64,000 nucleotides of DNA from Malus domestica (lineage: Eukaryota > Streptophyta > Magnoliopsida > Rosales > Rosaceae): NCBI RefSeq assembly GCF_042453785.1, contig NC_091672.1:4618001-4682000 (forward strand). Direction: 5' to 3'. The stretch's first letter is position 1. Each line of letters starts with the position of its first letter. The notes beneath the pieces were generated by a model. It did not search any database. It saw only the letters and a list, made by a program, of their open reading frames with translations, and was not told where the DNA came from. Made by a program: the position numbers and the translations under genes. Positions 10,877 through 21,601 of this stretch are shown piece by piece.

Positions 10877-11068
10877 GATGAGAGCAAGAGTGCGTCTGGA
10901 GAGCAAGAGTGCGTCTGGAGAGGAAGAGATAGCGTCTGGAGAGGAAGAGAGAGCGTCTGGAGAGGAAGAGAGAGCGCCTGGAGCGGAAAAGTGCGTTTGG
11001 AGAGGAAGCAGAAGAAGAGTGCGTCTGGAGAGGAAGGGGAAGAGTGCGTCTGGAGAGGAAGAGAGCCC
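10877..11068 (+). repeat. Minisatellite, ~20-bp unit, inside Harbinger end
   Basis: About eight imperfect copies of a unit like GAGTGCGTCTGGAGAGGAAG. The Arg/Glu/Ser-rich open frames over it are products of the repeat, not a gene. Confidence 0.8.
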
Positions 11069-11576
11069 GACTAAGTTATACCATGAAATTGGATGGTTTA
11101 AGCAAGCGGGTAAACACCATGTAAAAAAGGTGGGCCCGGATTATTTAATCTGGTGCCTATTTAATCCAAACAGCCACCAAACACCGTACACCGTATTATT
11201 AGTACTATCCGGTGCCTTATACAATGTGCCAAACAGGGCCTTGGTGTCCATCTTGCTACTGTACTTTGTGTTTTCTCTATCCTGTAGTACTATCAATCTT
11301 AACAGTCTAGGTACAATAACGAGTGAGCGTGTTATTTTATGAGCATTGACTATAATTTATATGGAAACAACTCTTGGATTTCCCTATTAAAATAGGAAAC
11401 TAACACGCAATTTCAATCTAACTATGTGTGTTAAGTATCATGATTCATTTAAAGTTTCAATCCCAAACTAATTAGGACAACATTAAACTCTTTATTAAGA
11501 TCTTTTCATACCAATTTGAAACACTATATTAGTCCATATAATTGGAAATCTATCTAGTCATTTAAGAAAAAGAAAA

Positions 11577-12421
11577 GGCCTAATTGGATAAATGGTCCCC
11601 GTGGTCATAAGGTATTCGGATGATAGCCCCTGTGGTAAAAAAATTCGGATTTAAACTCCTGTGGTCTAAGTCTGTTAGGATTTAAACCCCTGTGGTCTAA
11701 GTCTGTTAGGATTTATGCCATTCTGTTAAATAATGCTAACGTGGCTGCCACATATATGCCACGTGGCTGCCAAATGTCTGCCACGTGGCAAAAAAAATAA
11801 TTTTTTATTTTTTTTAAAAAAAACCTGAATTTTTACAAAAAAAAAAAAAAACCAGATCTGCAAGAAGAAGAAGACGGAAGAGGGAGAGGGAGGAGGGGGC
11901 GAGGAGAGGGCTCCGGCGAGGGGGAGCTGGTCTCCGGCGGGAAGAAGAAGAAGAAGAAGAAGAAGGAAGAGGGAGAGGGAGGAGTCGCGCGGGGAGACCG
12001 GCGGGAAGAAGAAGAAGAAGGAAGAAGGAGAGGGAGGAGGGTCGCGCGGGGAGAGGGCTCCGTCGGGGGGGGGGAGCTGGTCTCCAGCGCGAAGAAGAAG
12101 AAGAAGAAGAAGGAGAAGAAGTCCGGCGGGGTGGGGGAACGGGTGGAGGGCGGGGGGGGGGAGTTTCTGGGTTTCTGGTTTTTTTTTTTTTTTTTTTTTT
12201 GGTAAAAATTCAGGTTTTAAAAAAAAAAAAATTATTTTTGCCACGTGGCAGACATTTGGCAGCCACGTGGCATATATGTGGCAACCACGTCAGCATTATT
12301 TAACCGAAGGGCATAAATCCTAACAGACTTAGACCACAGAGGTTTAAATCTGAATTTTTTTACCACAGGGGTTATCATCTGAATACCTTATGACCACGGG
12401 AACCATTTATCCGATTAGGCC
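11577..12421. mobile_element. Non-autonomous MULE (long-TIR MITE)
   Basis: An 845-bp element with terminal inverted repeats of about 220-240 bp (GGCCTAATTGGATAAATGG at the left; the right end matches in reverse) and a perfect 9-bp target duplication AAAAGAAAA at 11568-11576 and 12422-12430. Nine-base duplications and long TIRs are typical of Mutator-like elements. The core (about 11840-12190) is a strand-biased GAA/GGGAG-rich low-complexity tract without coding content. Confidence 0.9.
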
Positions 12422-12430
12422 AAAAGAAAA

Positions 12431-13272
12431 CCAATCCCTCTGTGGGAAGGAAACAAAATTTAATTTCAAGGTTAGCGACGCTTATGAACTTGTGGAACGA
12501 GAGATGTGCACATCCCTCTCCAATCAAAACAATAAGAAATGAATGCAATCATTAACAAACTACACGTATCAACGAAATAATACGTTTTAGCGGTCGAGTG
12601 ATATTTTTATTTCAACAAGCCTGTGGAGCCTGATCATCTATTTACACACTACTAACGCTTATTCCTCCAAGGGTAATACTACTTCTCTCTCATCCCATGC
12701 TATGTACTCGTTCCCATGATTTGGGACTTGCAAGATGCTAGACACTTTTTTAATACATACGATATTATCTGCATTAAAGAATAAAGGAGTGAGCTAAGCC
12801 TGATAATGGATTAACCATAATAACTTGGTTCGAATTTACTTTTGGGAAAATTAAACATAAGACATCTCACAAGAAAAGAAGAATACCATAAAATACCACT
12901 AGACTGTAATAACATAAGAGGAATGCAAGACAAACATAAAAGGGAATGCTGGCAATGACTCATCTAAGTGCACTTAATGTTGTTTTTATCCTTTTAAGTG
13001 GTTCACGTATTGTCCACGTGACAAATATATACATAACTTCTGATGCAATGTTGAGTGATAATTTAGCAACGGAGAGGTTGACACGACTGAAATAAAACTT
13101 CAACATGACTGAAATAAAAACTCCATGTATTTTTTACTGAAATAAAAACTCCATGAAAAACCTAACACGAACTTACAAGTTTGGCAAATAAATGGACAAA
13201 AAAACCTCTATGAAGGTTGAAAGATCAATATTCAAATTGTATGTATTCCTTTCTTTTTAGTGGCATTTCCAA
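12431..13272. other. No gene recognised
   Basis: AT-rich sequence. Around 13085-13160 a CTGAAATAAAAACTCCATG motif occurs about three times in tandem. Nothing else identified. Confidence 0.4.
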
Positions 13273-14988
13273 TTAGGGGTGGGTTCGGTTCGGTTTTTTG
13301 TCAAAACCGAAAATCGAACCGAAATTACTGTTCGGATCAATTTGGTTCGGTTTTCTATTGGTTTGTATTCAGTTCGGTTTTTTTGGATCCAATTTCGGCC
13401 CGGTTTGATTTTTTTTTTTTTTCCAATAGCAAAAAAAAAGTCCTAAGAAACATAAGCACCCAAAATAATATGAATAATACTATTGAAGATGACTTCTCCA
13501 ACATGAAACGACCATCAGAAATTCCAGCCCACGTCTCTGCAAAGGTCATAACATTACAGCAAGGTTAAAGATGTGAGTCCCAAACTTCAACACAGTCATG
13601 GCAATTTGATCTCATTGAGTTTGAACTTGAGCTTGAGGCCCTTGAGACCTTTGACACCATTGACTTCATCTAATTCACACAAAATAATAAGAGGATAAAT
13701 GAAATTGAACAACACTAAATTTAAAATACAAAAATAGTAGGTTTCCATATTCATGTCCATGCTTTCCAGATTCATATAAAAATATTTTTCAATTACTATA
13801 TAGAGTGTAATGCTCCAGAACTCCCTAATTCCATATTGACAAACAAAATCAGAAGGCCTACCATCAACGTTCATCACAAAATCAGAAGGCCTACAATTAC
13901 TAGTTCTAAGTTCTAAGTTCTAACATAGTAGACACTGCAAACCAACCAATAACTAGTTCTAATCAATAACAGGACACTCCATAGAGTGAACTTGGGCAAA
14001 ATATATGCATCAAAATCTAAAGAACCAATGAATAAGAAATTGACAAACTGGGAAGCAAGCTGACCTCAACACAAATTTTCATCACCAGTGCAGAAAAATA
14101 AGCTCAAAATGCAGCAAACATCAAGTCCCAAACTTTAACAAGTTATGAGAACCAGTTCTATGAAAGCACACATTACGTCCCAAACTTTAACAGGTTATCA
14201 AACAGGTTCATAGCAGATACTTGGAAATCTAATGGGGTTCATAAAAAAACTATAGTTATACGCTATAAATCACGGAATTTGTTGCCAAACACAATGGTTT
14301 CGACAGGGTTAGAAACTTAGACAGCACTTTTACTCGTTGGGGTTGGCAAATTTTTCCCAATCTTGCCTAACTTTCACAATCAGTTCAACAAGAAAAAGGC
14401 AAACATATAAGAGATCCAGAGGAACAAAGATGGATGTTTGGTGTGACCTCCATATGAATCCCAGAGTATAAAACTATTTGGCATGTATTTGAAAGGTAGA
14501 GATCGAAAGTTTATGTAGAAAGCAAGGAATATTAGAAGGGAGTGAAGTTGTTGTAGGTGAGAGTCCATAGAGAGAGTCTATCAGACGAGGAGTAGAGAGA
14601 CAAGAGGCGTAAGATTTGGAGAGGGAAAACATGGGGATTGTCAAGTAAATTCATCACAAACCCTACGCCTCTTGTGGTAATCCTTTGAAAATGTAAGATC
14701 CAAATTACAACCATGGACTTGGCAGGTTGGAGAGAGGAAGAGAGGAAGGAGAGAGAGAGAGACTGAGGAAGCAGAGATGAAGAAAGCAATGAATGGGAGA
14801 GTGTTTGAAAATGAAAAGGGGTGACGGTTCGATTCGGTTCGGTCCAGTTTTCAGACCTTAAAAATCGAAACCGAACCAACCAAATTCGGTTCGGTTTGGT
14901 TTAACACATTCGATTTGGTTTTTTTCGACCTCGATTCGGTTTGGTTGTCAGTTTTTTTCGATTTTCGGTTTTTCCAACCCACCCCTAC
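13273..14988. mobile_element. hAT-like non-autonomous element with GGTTCGGTT-rich ends
   Basis: Begins TAGGGGTGGGTTCGGTTCGG and ends with the reverse complement pattern (CCAACCCACCCCTA). Both ends are dense in GGTTCGGTTT-type subterminal repeats (13280-13410 and 14820-14975). No transposase reading frame is visible inside. I could not find a clear 8-bp target duplication. The right end abuts the 5' leader of the ML pseudogene, as judged from the intact ML gene near 46740. Confidence 0.6.
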
Positions 14989-15053
14989 TTCCTTCATCCA
15001 AAATCCTCTCTCTCGTCTGTCGTCTACTTTTTTAAATGATTAATTTCTCACAA

Positions 15054-15550
15054 GAGTAAACTGTCAATTTGCCCCCTGAACTATCACCCAACTTTCGATT
15101 TGCCCCCTGAACTTTTTAATTGGAAAATTAAGGACTTAAACTAATTTTTTTGGCCGATTTCCCCCCTACCGTTAGTTTTTCATAAATTTCATTCAAATTA
15201 ACGTTAACTCTTATCATGTGCAAACCACGTAACTCTCATTTGTGGACAAAAGCGTCATTTCACTAGACCTTCAAACAGAAAAGCTATAGAATCACACATA
15301 TTTGCATAGGTTTATATTTTAGAAATCTAAGGTTTTCAATTATTTTAAAGAATGAAGTGACCGAACTACCCACACATGTTGTGCATATGCTTCCATTTAA
15401 CAGAAATTTGGATGGAATGAATGAAAAATTAACATCAGGGGGCAAATCGGCCAAAAAAATTAGTTTAAGTCCTTAATTTTCCAATTAAAAAGTTCAGGGG
15501 GCAAATCAAAAGTTGGGTGATAGTTCAGCGGGCAAATCGGCAGTTTACTC
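15054..15550. mobile_element. MULE-type MITE in the ML pseudogene 5' leader
   Basis: 497 bp with long inverted ends (GAGTAAACTGTCAATTTGCC at the left, matched in reverse at the right). It is flanked by an exact 10-bp duplication TTTCTCACAA (15044-15053 and 15551-15560). The intact ML gene has this 10-mer once, in the leader near 46795, so the unoccupied site is directly visible in this window. Confidence 0.92.
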
Positions 15551-16176
15551 TTTCTCACAAAATTTACAGATAATATTGTTAAATCGAATCGGAGCGACGC
15601 AATCTGTGAAGATATAGCTCTTCAGTTGACGTCCATCATCCCCCTCATCATCCTAATTTCTCTATGCCTGGTTGCCCCTCTCATCCACGCCAAGGACGTC
15701 AACTATTGCGGTGGGTTTCTCACACTAACCGTTTTCTCTTTTCCTTTAATTTATGAAAGCATGATACTTTCCTTTCGGAACAAGTTTTCAATTCTCTGTT
15801 TGTTTCCTGAGAAAATTGCAAATTTTCCACCTTACAGTAATTCAACTAATTGCTTCATTGTTTGTAGTCAAATACGATTTGGGCTCTTCTGTTTTTGATA
15901 CAATCACAACAAGAAGGAATCTTTACTATGTATATGCATCTACACTCTCTAGCTGATTAGACAAAGTCAACATCTTTGATATGTATTTGCAATTTCAAAT
16001 TGTTTAAACAAAAATATAAAATTTGGGTTTTGTTTCTCTTTCGATAGTTTTGGTATTGGATTTATGTATTCAATCGAATGGTATTTCGGTGTCGAATTTT
16101 GTTATGGTTTGTTTGGTTCTTGTTATACTGATGTTGGTTAAATGAAACTTAAGCGGATTTTGGAGTATCTTCGGAT

Positions 16177-16453
16177 TGTAGGAAGTGTAGAGCGATGGAA
16201 ATACTTAACAAGTTTATGAGAAATCTAAGTTTCTACAGCAGAGCTCTTGTATTACTTCTTATTGTAACTCTCTTGATACAAAATGATATGCCAAAGGCTA
16301 TATATATAGTGAATACAAAGTACTAGAGAGTTCTAACTAGAAAGTTCTTCCTAGATAACTTAACAGACATAGGCTAGGAACAATGACTCTAGAATAATTG
16401 TTCTTGGGAAAGTCTAGAGTCTTAACATTTAGGAGAGTGCATTAATTCCAACC
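16177..16453 (-). mobile_element. Solo LTR at the intron 1/exon 2 junction
   Basis: 277 bp with no counterpart in the intact ML gene. In the minus orientation it has LTR character: it begins with GTTGGAATTAATGC, has a TATA-like CTATATATATAGCC, and ends CTTCCTACA. Flanks are CGGAT (16172-16176) and CAGAT (16454-16458), a 5-bp target duplication with one difference. The target in the intact gene is the acceptor itself (TTCAG/AT), so the right-hand duplicate restores CAG next to exon 2. Confidence 0.75.
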
Positions 16454-17140
16454 CAGATAAGAAGGCTGACTATGATGTCAAGGTCTCTGCGGTTGAGATT
16501 AATCTTTACCCCGTGGCAAGAGGCAAGCTTGCCAGCTTCAGCATTTCTGAAACTGCAGGTTCTATCTCACACTTGTAACTTTTTGAGTGAGTTTTTGTTT
16601 GCATGTAATTGTTATTAGATAAACACAAAAACGAATCAGATAATCCAACACTGTTTGAAGAGCTTTTGGGAATTTAGTTTTAACTAGAGTAAACTCGTAT
16701 ATGTGGTAATAGGTGTATCAATCTCTTGGGGGAAATTGGTGATTGAGGTTTCATACTTTGGTTGGCACATCCACAGTGAGACTCATGACCTTTGCCGCAG
16801 AAACATCTTGCCCAGTTTCAACCGGTGATTTTGTGATTGCCCACTCGCAAGATTTACCAGGATATACTCCACCTATAAGTCCTCCTTGCCATATCTACTT
16901 ATTATATTATTTTGGCTTTTAGTGCTACCCGTGAGTTGTCCCTACAAACTTGAATAAGCCTATGAGTTTAGTTGTTGGTTTCTGTTTTGACCAATACAAA
17001 GTTTAAGTTGATCCCGCCTGAATTTTTTGAATAGAATGAAATAGTTTATGCTTAACTGTTAGATTGTCACATTAGAAAAAGGATGAAAACAGCCAAAGGT
17101 CGTATTGTAAGTAATACAAAGGTGCATTTTTCACGTTTGG

Positions 17141-18268
17141 GTCTGCTAACTATTCGAAATTGCTCTGTTTCTAGTTAGATCTTTAGTCTTGTAACTTGTT
17201 ACGCATGCAAAATGACGATTTGATATGCTTTCGCTTCTTCATTGTTGGACTCTCTCTCATTTGCGGAGTGTTTTATTTTAATCCTTCTCAGTTTCTAACC
17301 CAAGGATTTTCTTTCTTGTTTTGTAGTCTGTAGTTGAGTTAATTAGAGGTTCCAAAAGAAGAATCTGGTTTTAGTTTTGTCTTTCTTCCTCTTCTTTTGG
17401 CAAGAAGATTAGAAATATGGCTGAGGAAGTTGTTTTAAGGGTACTTTGAGCACTCAAAGGCCCCATCCTTAGGGAAGTGAAGTTGTGTCGCCGATCAAGT
17501 TCTGGATGCAGAACATAAGCTATTTTTTATAAAAGGCTTTCTAAATGACGTGGATGCAAGACAAGTAAAGCAAGAATTAGTATGCATTTTGGTTGAGTAC
17601 TTGGTGAAAGAAGAAAAACTCAACCAAGTTGTTTCCATTTGAGGAATGGGAAGGTATGGAAAAATCACTTTTGCAAAACAAGTTTATCATCACAGTAATG
17701 TTAGGGGTTACTTTGATGGGTTTTCTTGGGTGTGTGTACTTAATAATGTCAAATAGGAAAGTCTGGTAAGAAATTTTAATTGGACTTACTTCTGACACCA
17801 TGAGCTAACACAAAATATTGCAAAATACTGAAATACTTGAGAAACTTTGCATCATCCAACGAGAAAGGAAATGTTTGGTGGTGTTTGATGACATTTGGAG
17901 TTGTGATGCATGGAACTCTTTGAAATCTGGATTTCCAATTGATGCAGAAATAAAAGTCAAATACTACTCACCACCCATTGCTCATAAGTAGCTCCATGTG
18001 TAGACAGAAATGGTTTGAATCACAAATCTCGTCTACAAAGTAAAGATGAAAGCTTTTTGAGAAGATAGTAACGTAGTGTACAAGTAATTTCACACTCAGC
18101 TTTGCTATGCTTTCTAGTTTTATCATTGTTTTGTTTTTTGCCTGTGGAATATGCTTAGTTTTCTTATTTATTAAGCAAGCTTGTTTTTTAGTCTAGAATC
18201 AATTTAGCCTTATTAATAGATATTCCCAAATGAGTTTTTCTTGATAAAGAATAGAGGAAAATGATACA
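17141..18268 (+). pseudogene. NBS-LRR resistance gene fragment (copy C)
   Basis: The same leader, coiled-coil start and P-loop-like block as 752-1403, but running further. After the P-loop-like [18 protein letters not shown] it reaches a kinase-2 motif, KCLVVFDDIWSCDAWNSL (near 17875-17930), then diverges into noncoding sequence shared with 23497-24371. Stops occur early (TGA after the first 11 codons from the ATG near 17418). It begins exactly where the ML pseudogene ends. Confidence 0.8.
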
Positions 18269-18282
18269 TTAGAGGATGGGCG

Positions 18283-19090
18283 ATGCACTTCATCGGGCAA
18301 ATTCATCCAGCTTCTAGCAAATGGCACACGTTCATAATTGTGGCAACAAATTACTTCACCAAATGGGTAAAAGCTTCAGCTGTGAAGACTATCACTTCAA
18401 CTGTAGTCAAGAAATTCATTGAATCCAAGATCTTACACATATTTGGAGTGCCCGAAATAATTGTCACAGACCACGGGCCATCTTTTATTTCAAAAGTAGA
18501 GGAGTTTACGAATAAGTTCAAAATAGAGATGGTTCAGATCAGTCCTTACTACCCCCAATCAAATGGCTAAGCAGAAGCCAGCAACAAGATCATGGTAAAC
18601 ATTATTAAGAGAATGGTGGCCGAGAAAATGGCATGAGAAGTTGGGAGAAACTTTGTGGGCTTACAGAACTTCCAAGAAGGCAACAACTGGAACTTTCGGG
18701 CAAGATGTTGTGCTCCCTATGGAGATTAATGTAAGTTCTGTCAAAATTTTATATCAATTCGGGCTACACAGTGAATAGTACATTCAAGCTATGTGTCAAG
18801 GAGTTGAAGATCTTGATATAGCCCGAATTGAGGCTCTAAATAAAATTCAAGAGGGGAAGGAAGTTGTTGCTCGAGCATACAATAAAAATGTGAAGTTGAA
18901 AAACTTCAAAAAAGGAAAGTTAGTATGGAAGGCAATTCGCTTGATTTTGGGAAGTGGAGCTCAACTTGGGAAGGTCTTTCCATTATTCACCATGTATTGG
19001 ACAAAGGGGGATATTACTTGGCAGATTAGGAAGGAAGCTTACATAAACATCCAATTAATGCTAAATTCTTAAAGAAATATCACCCAACCT
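18283..19090 (+). pseudogene. Ty3/Gypsy integrase remnant
   Basis: The first 96 codons read as a Gypsy integrase core: WHTFIIVATNYFTKWVKA, IFGVPEIIVTDHGPSF, then YYPQSNG and a TAA (18568-18570) exactly where the next codon, usually Gln before AEASNK, should be. The first catalytic Asp position (normally ATDYFTKW) is Asn here. Further blocks downstream (DIARIEALNKIQEGKEVVARAYN and FKKGKLVWKAI) match the region after the core, with frame changes. No LTRs, reverse transcriptase or protease are nearby, so this is only a fragment. Confidence 0.8.
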
Positions 19091-20220
19091 TGTGAGATGT
19101 TAGAGATTGTTACATTGATGAAGTGTAGGCATTACATGGAATCTAAAGGCAGTCCCGGGCTCATCATTTTTAGGTCTCAAGAAAAGAAGGCAAGCCAAAG
19201 TAAATTGAAGAAGTCATTTTTATTTCAGTACATGTTGAAGATTACATCAAATTTAGCTTAATAGTTTTACATCCTTGACTAGGGCATCTATCCTAGAATG
19301 GTGGGTTTGCATTTTGCCTGACTCTTCTTAAAAATTGCTAATATTTCCTAAATATGTTCTAGTACATCCAACTTCCGTTTGTTGTCTTAAATTCTTCCAA
19401 TCTTCGGAACCTTCAAGCCCGACCAAGTTGTTTTGGCCGATAGAGTCATGGTAGTTGATCCTGAAGCAAACACCTATGATGATGAAGTGATCAAGAAAGC
19501 AAAAGCTATGGGGAAGTTTGGGCTTATGGATAACAGCACGAGTAGGATCTACCGGTGCGATTAAGGTTGCTCGGTTACTTTTCAAAGCCACATAAGTCCT
19601 GAAACGGAAGCTTGAAGCAGTGCGCCTTTCTGAAGATATTATAAAAGATGGTTTCTCATTAGGAATGTTGTTTCCAACAGCAATTGAGACCTAATAAGTC
19701 CATGCAGGTCCTAAGCAAAGTACTCATCCCTTTTTGAAGAAGAGTTCAGTGTGGAGGCCTACCTGAGGACGATGAAGGCCGTTAAGAGGACAGTTCATGG
19801 TAGAAATCCCCTCACCAGTCTCGCAGGGAGATTAAACCCAAGCCAATATGGGTACCATTAGGAAATTTGAGGCAAAGGTGGGAAGAAATAAATTTGGAGC
19901 CAAGGGAGAAGAGTTGAAGAACAAGAGGAATTCTTGAAGAATTTGAACTATGGGAGTTCTAAAGAGTTGTGAAAATTCAAAGGCTTGAAATGGTTAGGAT
20001 ATTCTGCCAAAAAGATCAAGTAAGGATTATATATAGAGGAATGGTTGAGTAACGGTAGTGTTCGTGGGGAAGTGTAAAGGGTTTCAGGTAAACGAATGGT
20101 TGCATTAAAATGGCACAAGTTCCGAGTAGGGGCGTGCGACGATAGCGGCTGTTCAATCATCATTTACGCCTCGGTTTGCAGGCTCAACAACGATTGAAGG
20201 GGGCACTATTTGGGTTAATA
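19091..20220. other. Noncoding, probably rest of the Gypsy remnant
   Basis: No continuing gene found. A stretch near 19420-19550 reads VVLADRVMVVDPEAN and KKAKAMGKFGLMD on the plus strand, which I cannot assign. The segment ends near GGGGGCACTATTTGGG, a pattern often seen at LTR edges. Confidence 0.3.
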
Positions 20221-20801
20221 TTTAAATTTTGGGCCTAGAGGAAAGAAAGCCCAAAAGAACTAAGAAATGAGACTCGCCTGAGGCCCAGCGCCCATCCATC
20301 TATCTTAAGGACAATATGACGGTCCCTCATTAATGCAAAAGATAGGTGCTTACAATATGTCTAGATAACCTTATTTTAATATAGTAGTTTAATTCAATTA
20401 ACCAATAAGTTAAGAGAACAAACTTAAAAATAGTAAATTATTGAGGGGCTATATTTAGCCCTTTTCGGTTGGAGATGATATATAAATATAGCCGGACATT
20501 GTTCATTTAAAAATAATATTTTGGAAGACTATAATTATGGACAGGCAACATTTAACCCTTTCGGTTGAAGATGGTCTAACAGCAATTTTAGTGTAGTAAG
20601 GCCCTTCTAGGCAATGGCCAAACTGTGAACACTAACTGTCTTGTAAATCTTCACCCTATACTAAATAGTCCAAACAATTCTTATTAAAATATTAGTATTT
20701 TTATATAAACTAATAAAAATAATTTTATTTTTAATTTCATATAGGAATTTTAACTGATCTGGTCAGGTCATGTGTCATTGTCCGAAAGTCTAATGTTTAT
20801 G

Positions 20802-21045
20802 GATAGATTTTCGATAAGATTTTTAACCAATTTTTCTCGCGTCACATGTTACTAGAATCATTGAAGATATATTTTCGATAAGATTTTTAATCAATTTTGT
20901 TACGTCACGTGTCACCATCTGTTTAAAAACCTTGAGGATAGATTTCAATAAGATTTTTAATCAATTATGTTACGCCACGTGTCACTATCTGTTTAAAAAC
21001 CTTGATAAATTTCAATAAGATTTTTAATCAATCACGGTGTGGCAG
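20802..21045 (+). repeat. Tandem repeat, ~68-bp unit with ACGTG boxes
   Basis: About three and a half imperfect units, each with GATAAGATTTTTAATCAATT followed by GT(C/T)ACG(T/C)CACGTGTCAC-like sequence and CTGTTTAAAAACCTTGA. Two units contain a perfect CACGTG core. Confidence 0.75.
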
Positions 21046-21232
21046 GTGATTAAAATCACTCAGAATTACGTAGCAAAATTAAAATCACTCAGAATCCTTC
21101 TCTATAATGAGTAAGAAAAATAATTGTTTGAGCAAGAGAGAGAAACGTTTGATCTCCACGAGGGAGAAAATGTTTGATCTCCATCTTTTCATTTCTCAAA
21201 TCTTCTGTTCTCTCTCAACCATTTAAAAGAAT

Positions 21233-21384
21233 GGAGTTTTAACGAAAAGTCCGCGGTACTGTTCATTTTAACGAAAAACCATATTTTTACACTAAAAAGT
21301 CAATCTTGGTACTATTCATTTTACCCTTTATTTTGTCTTTATCATTCAAACTCAAAGTTTTCAAGCTCTTTTCATTAGTTTTCC
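21233..21384 (+). mobile_element. Short MITE, copy 1 of a family
   Basis: About 152 bp from GGAGTTTTAACGAAAAG to CATTAGTTTTCC, with imperfect inverted ends. A second copy lies in opposite orientation at 61956-62109. Confidence 0.7.
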
Positions 21385-21601
21385 TTTAAAATGATTCTTC
21401 AGAATCCAAAATAAAGATCCAATCTGAGCCTCAGTGAAATCCTGCAACCCATCGATAATGTAATCTGAATCCATCCATTCTCGCCGACCCTTTGCTTCTA
21501 CCAGAGGAAGCTTAAACGGTACTTTCTTTCCTCCCTCTCTCATTTCTTAGTTGGTTTGTTTTCTTTTTTTTTTTTTTTTTTTTTAATTTTTTTTATCTTA
21601 A

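Larger units (their letters stand above)
6593..11240 (-). mobile_element. PIF/Harbinger DNA transposon, inactivated
   Basis: A 4648-bp element. Terminal inverted repeats are GGCCTCGTTTGGCA on the left and GGCCCTGTTTGGCA (reverse complement of the right end). A 3-bp target duplication TTG flanks it (6590-6592 and 11241-11243). Harbinger elements normally carry two genes, a DDE transposase and a Myb/SANT-like DNA-binding partner, and both are found here on the minus strand, both broken. The subterminal regions carry repeats of the ATCCGGTA/ATCCAAC type shared with the MITE at 50000-50460. Confidence 0.92.
14989..17136 (+). pseudogene. ML-domain lipid-recognition protein pseudogene
   Basis: Broken paralogue of the intact gene at 46859-49133. 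The 5' leader starts near 14989 and is split by the MITE at 15054-15550. Exon 1 is 15614-15710, exon 2 16457-16558, exon 3 about 16712-16872. Lesions visible against the intact copy: the start codon is ATA (15614-15616) instead of ATG; exon 3 carries one extra base (CTTTGCCGCAG versus CTTTGCGCAG), causing a frameshift; the exon 3 donor reads ATAAGT instead of GTAAGT; exon 4 is absent. Homology stops in intron 3 at about 17139, where NBS-LRR sequence begins. A solo LTR sits at the exon 2 acceptor. Retained introns show duplication at the DNA level, not retroposition. Confidence 0.9.

Noticed and set aside
10835-11342. Arg/Glu/Ser-rich frames on the plus strand
   Set aside because: Produced by the ~20-bp minisatellite and open in two frames at once.
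11726-12244. 172-codon frame rich in Leu/Pro/Phe
   Set aside because: It covers the GA/TC-rich low-complexity core of the MULE MITE.
13273-14988. A clear 8-bp target duplication for the hAT-like element
   Set aside because: The bases just outside the two ends (TTCCAAT… and …CTTCCTTC) do not match.
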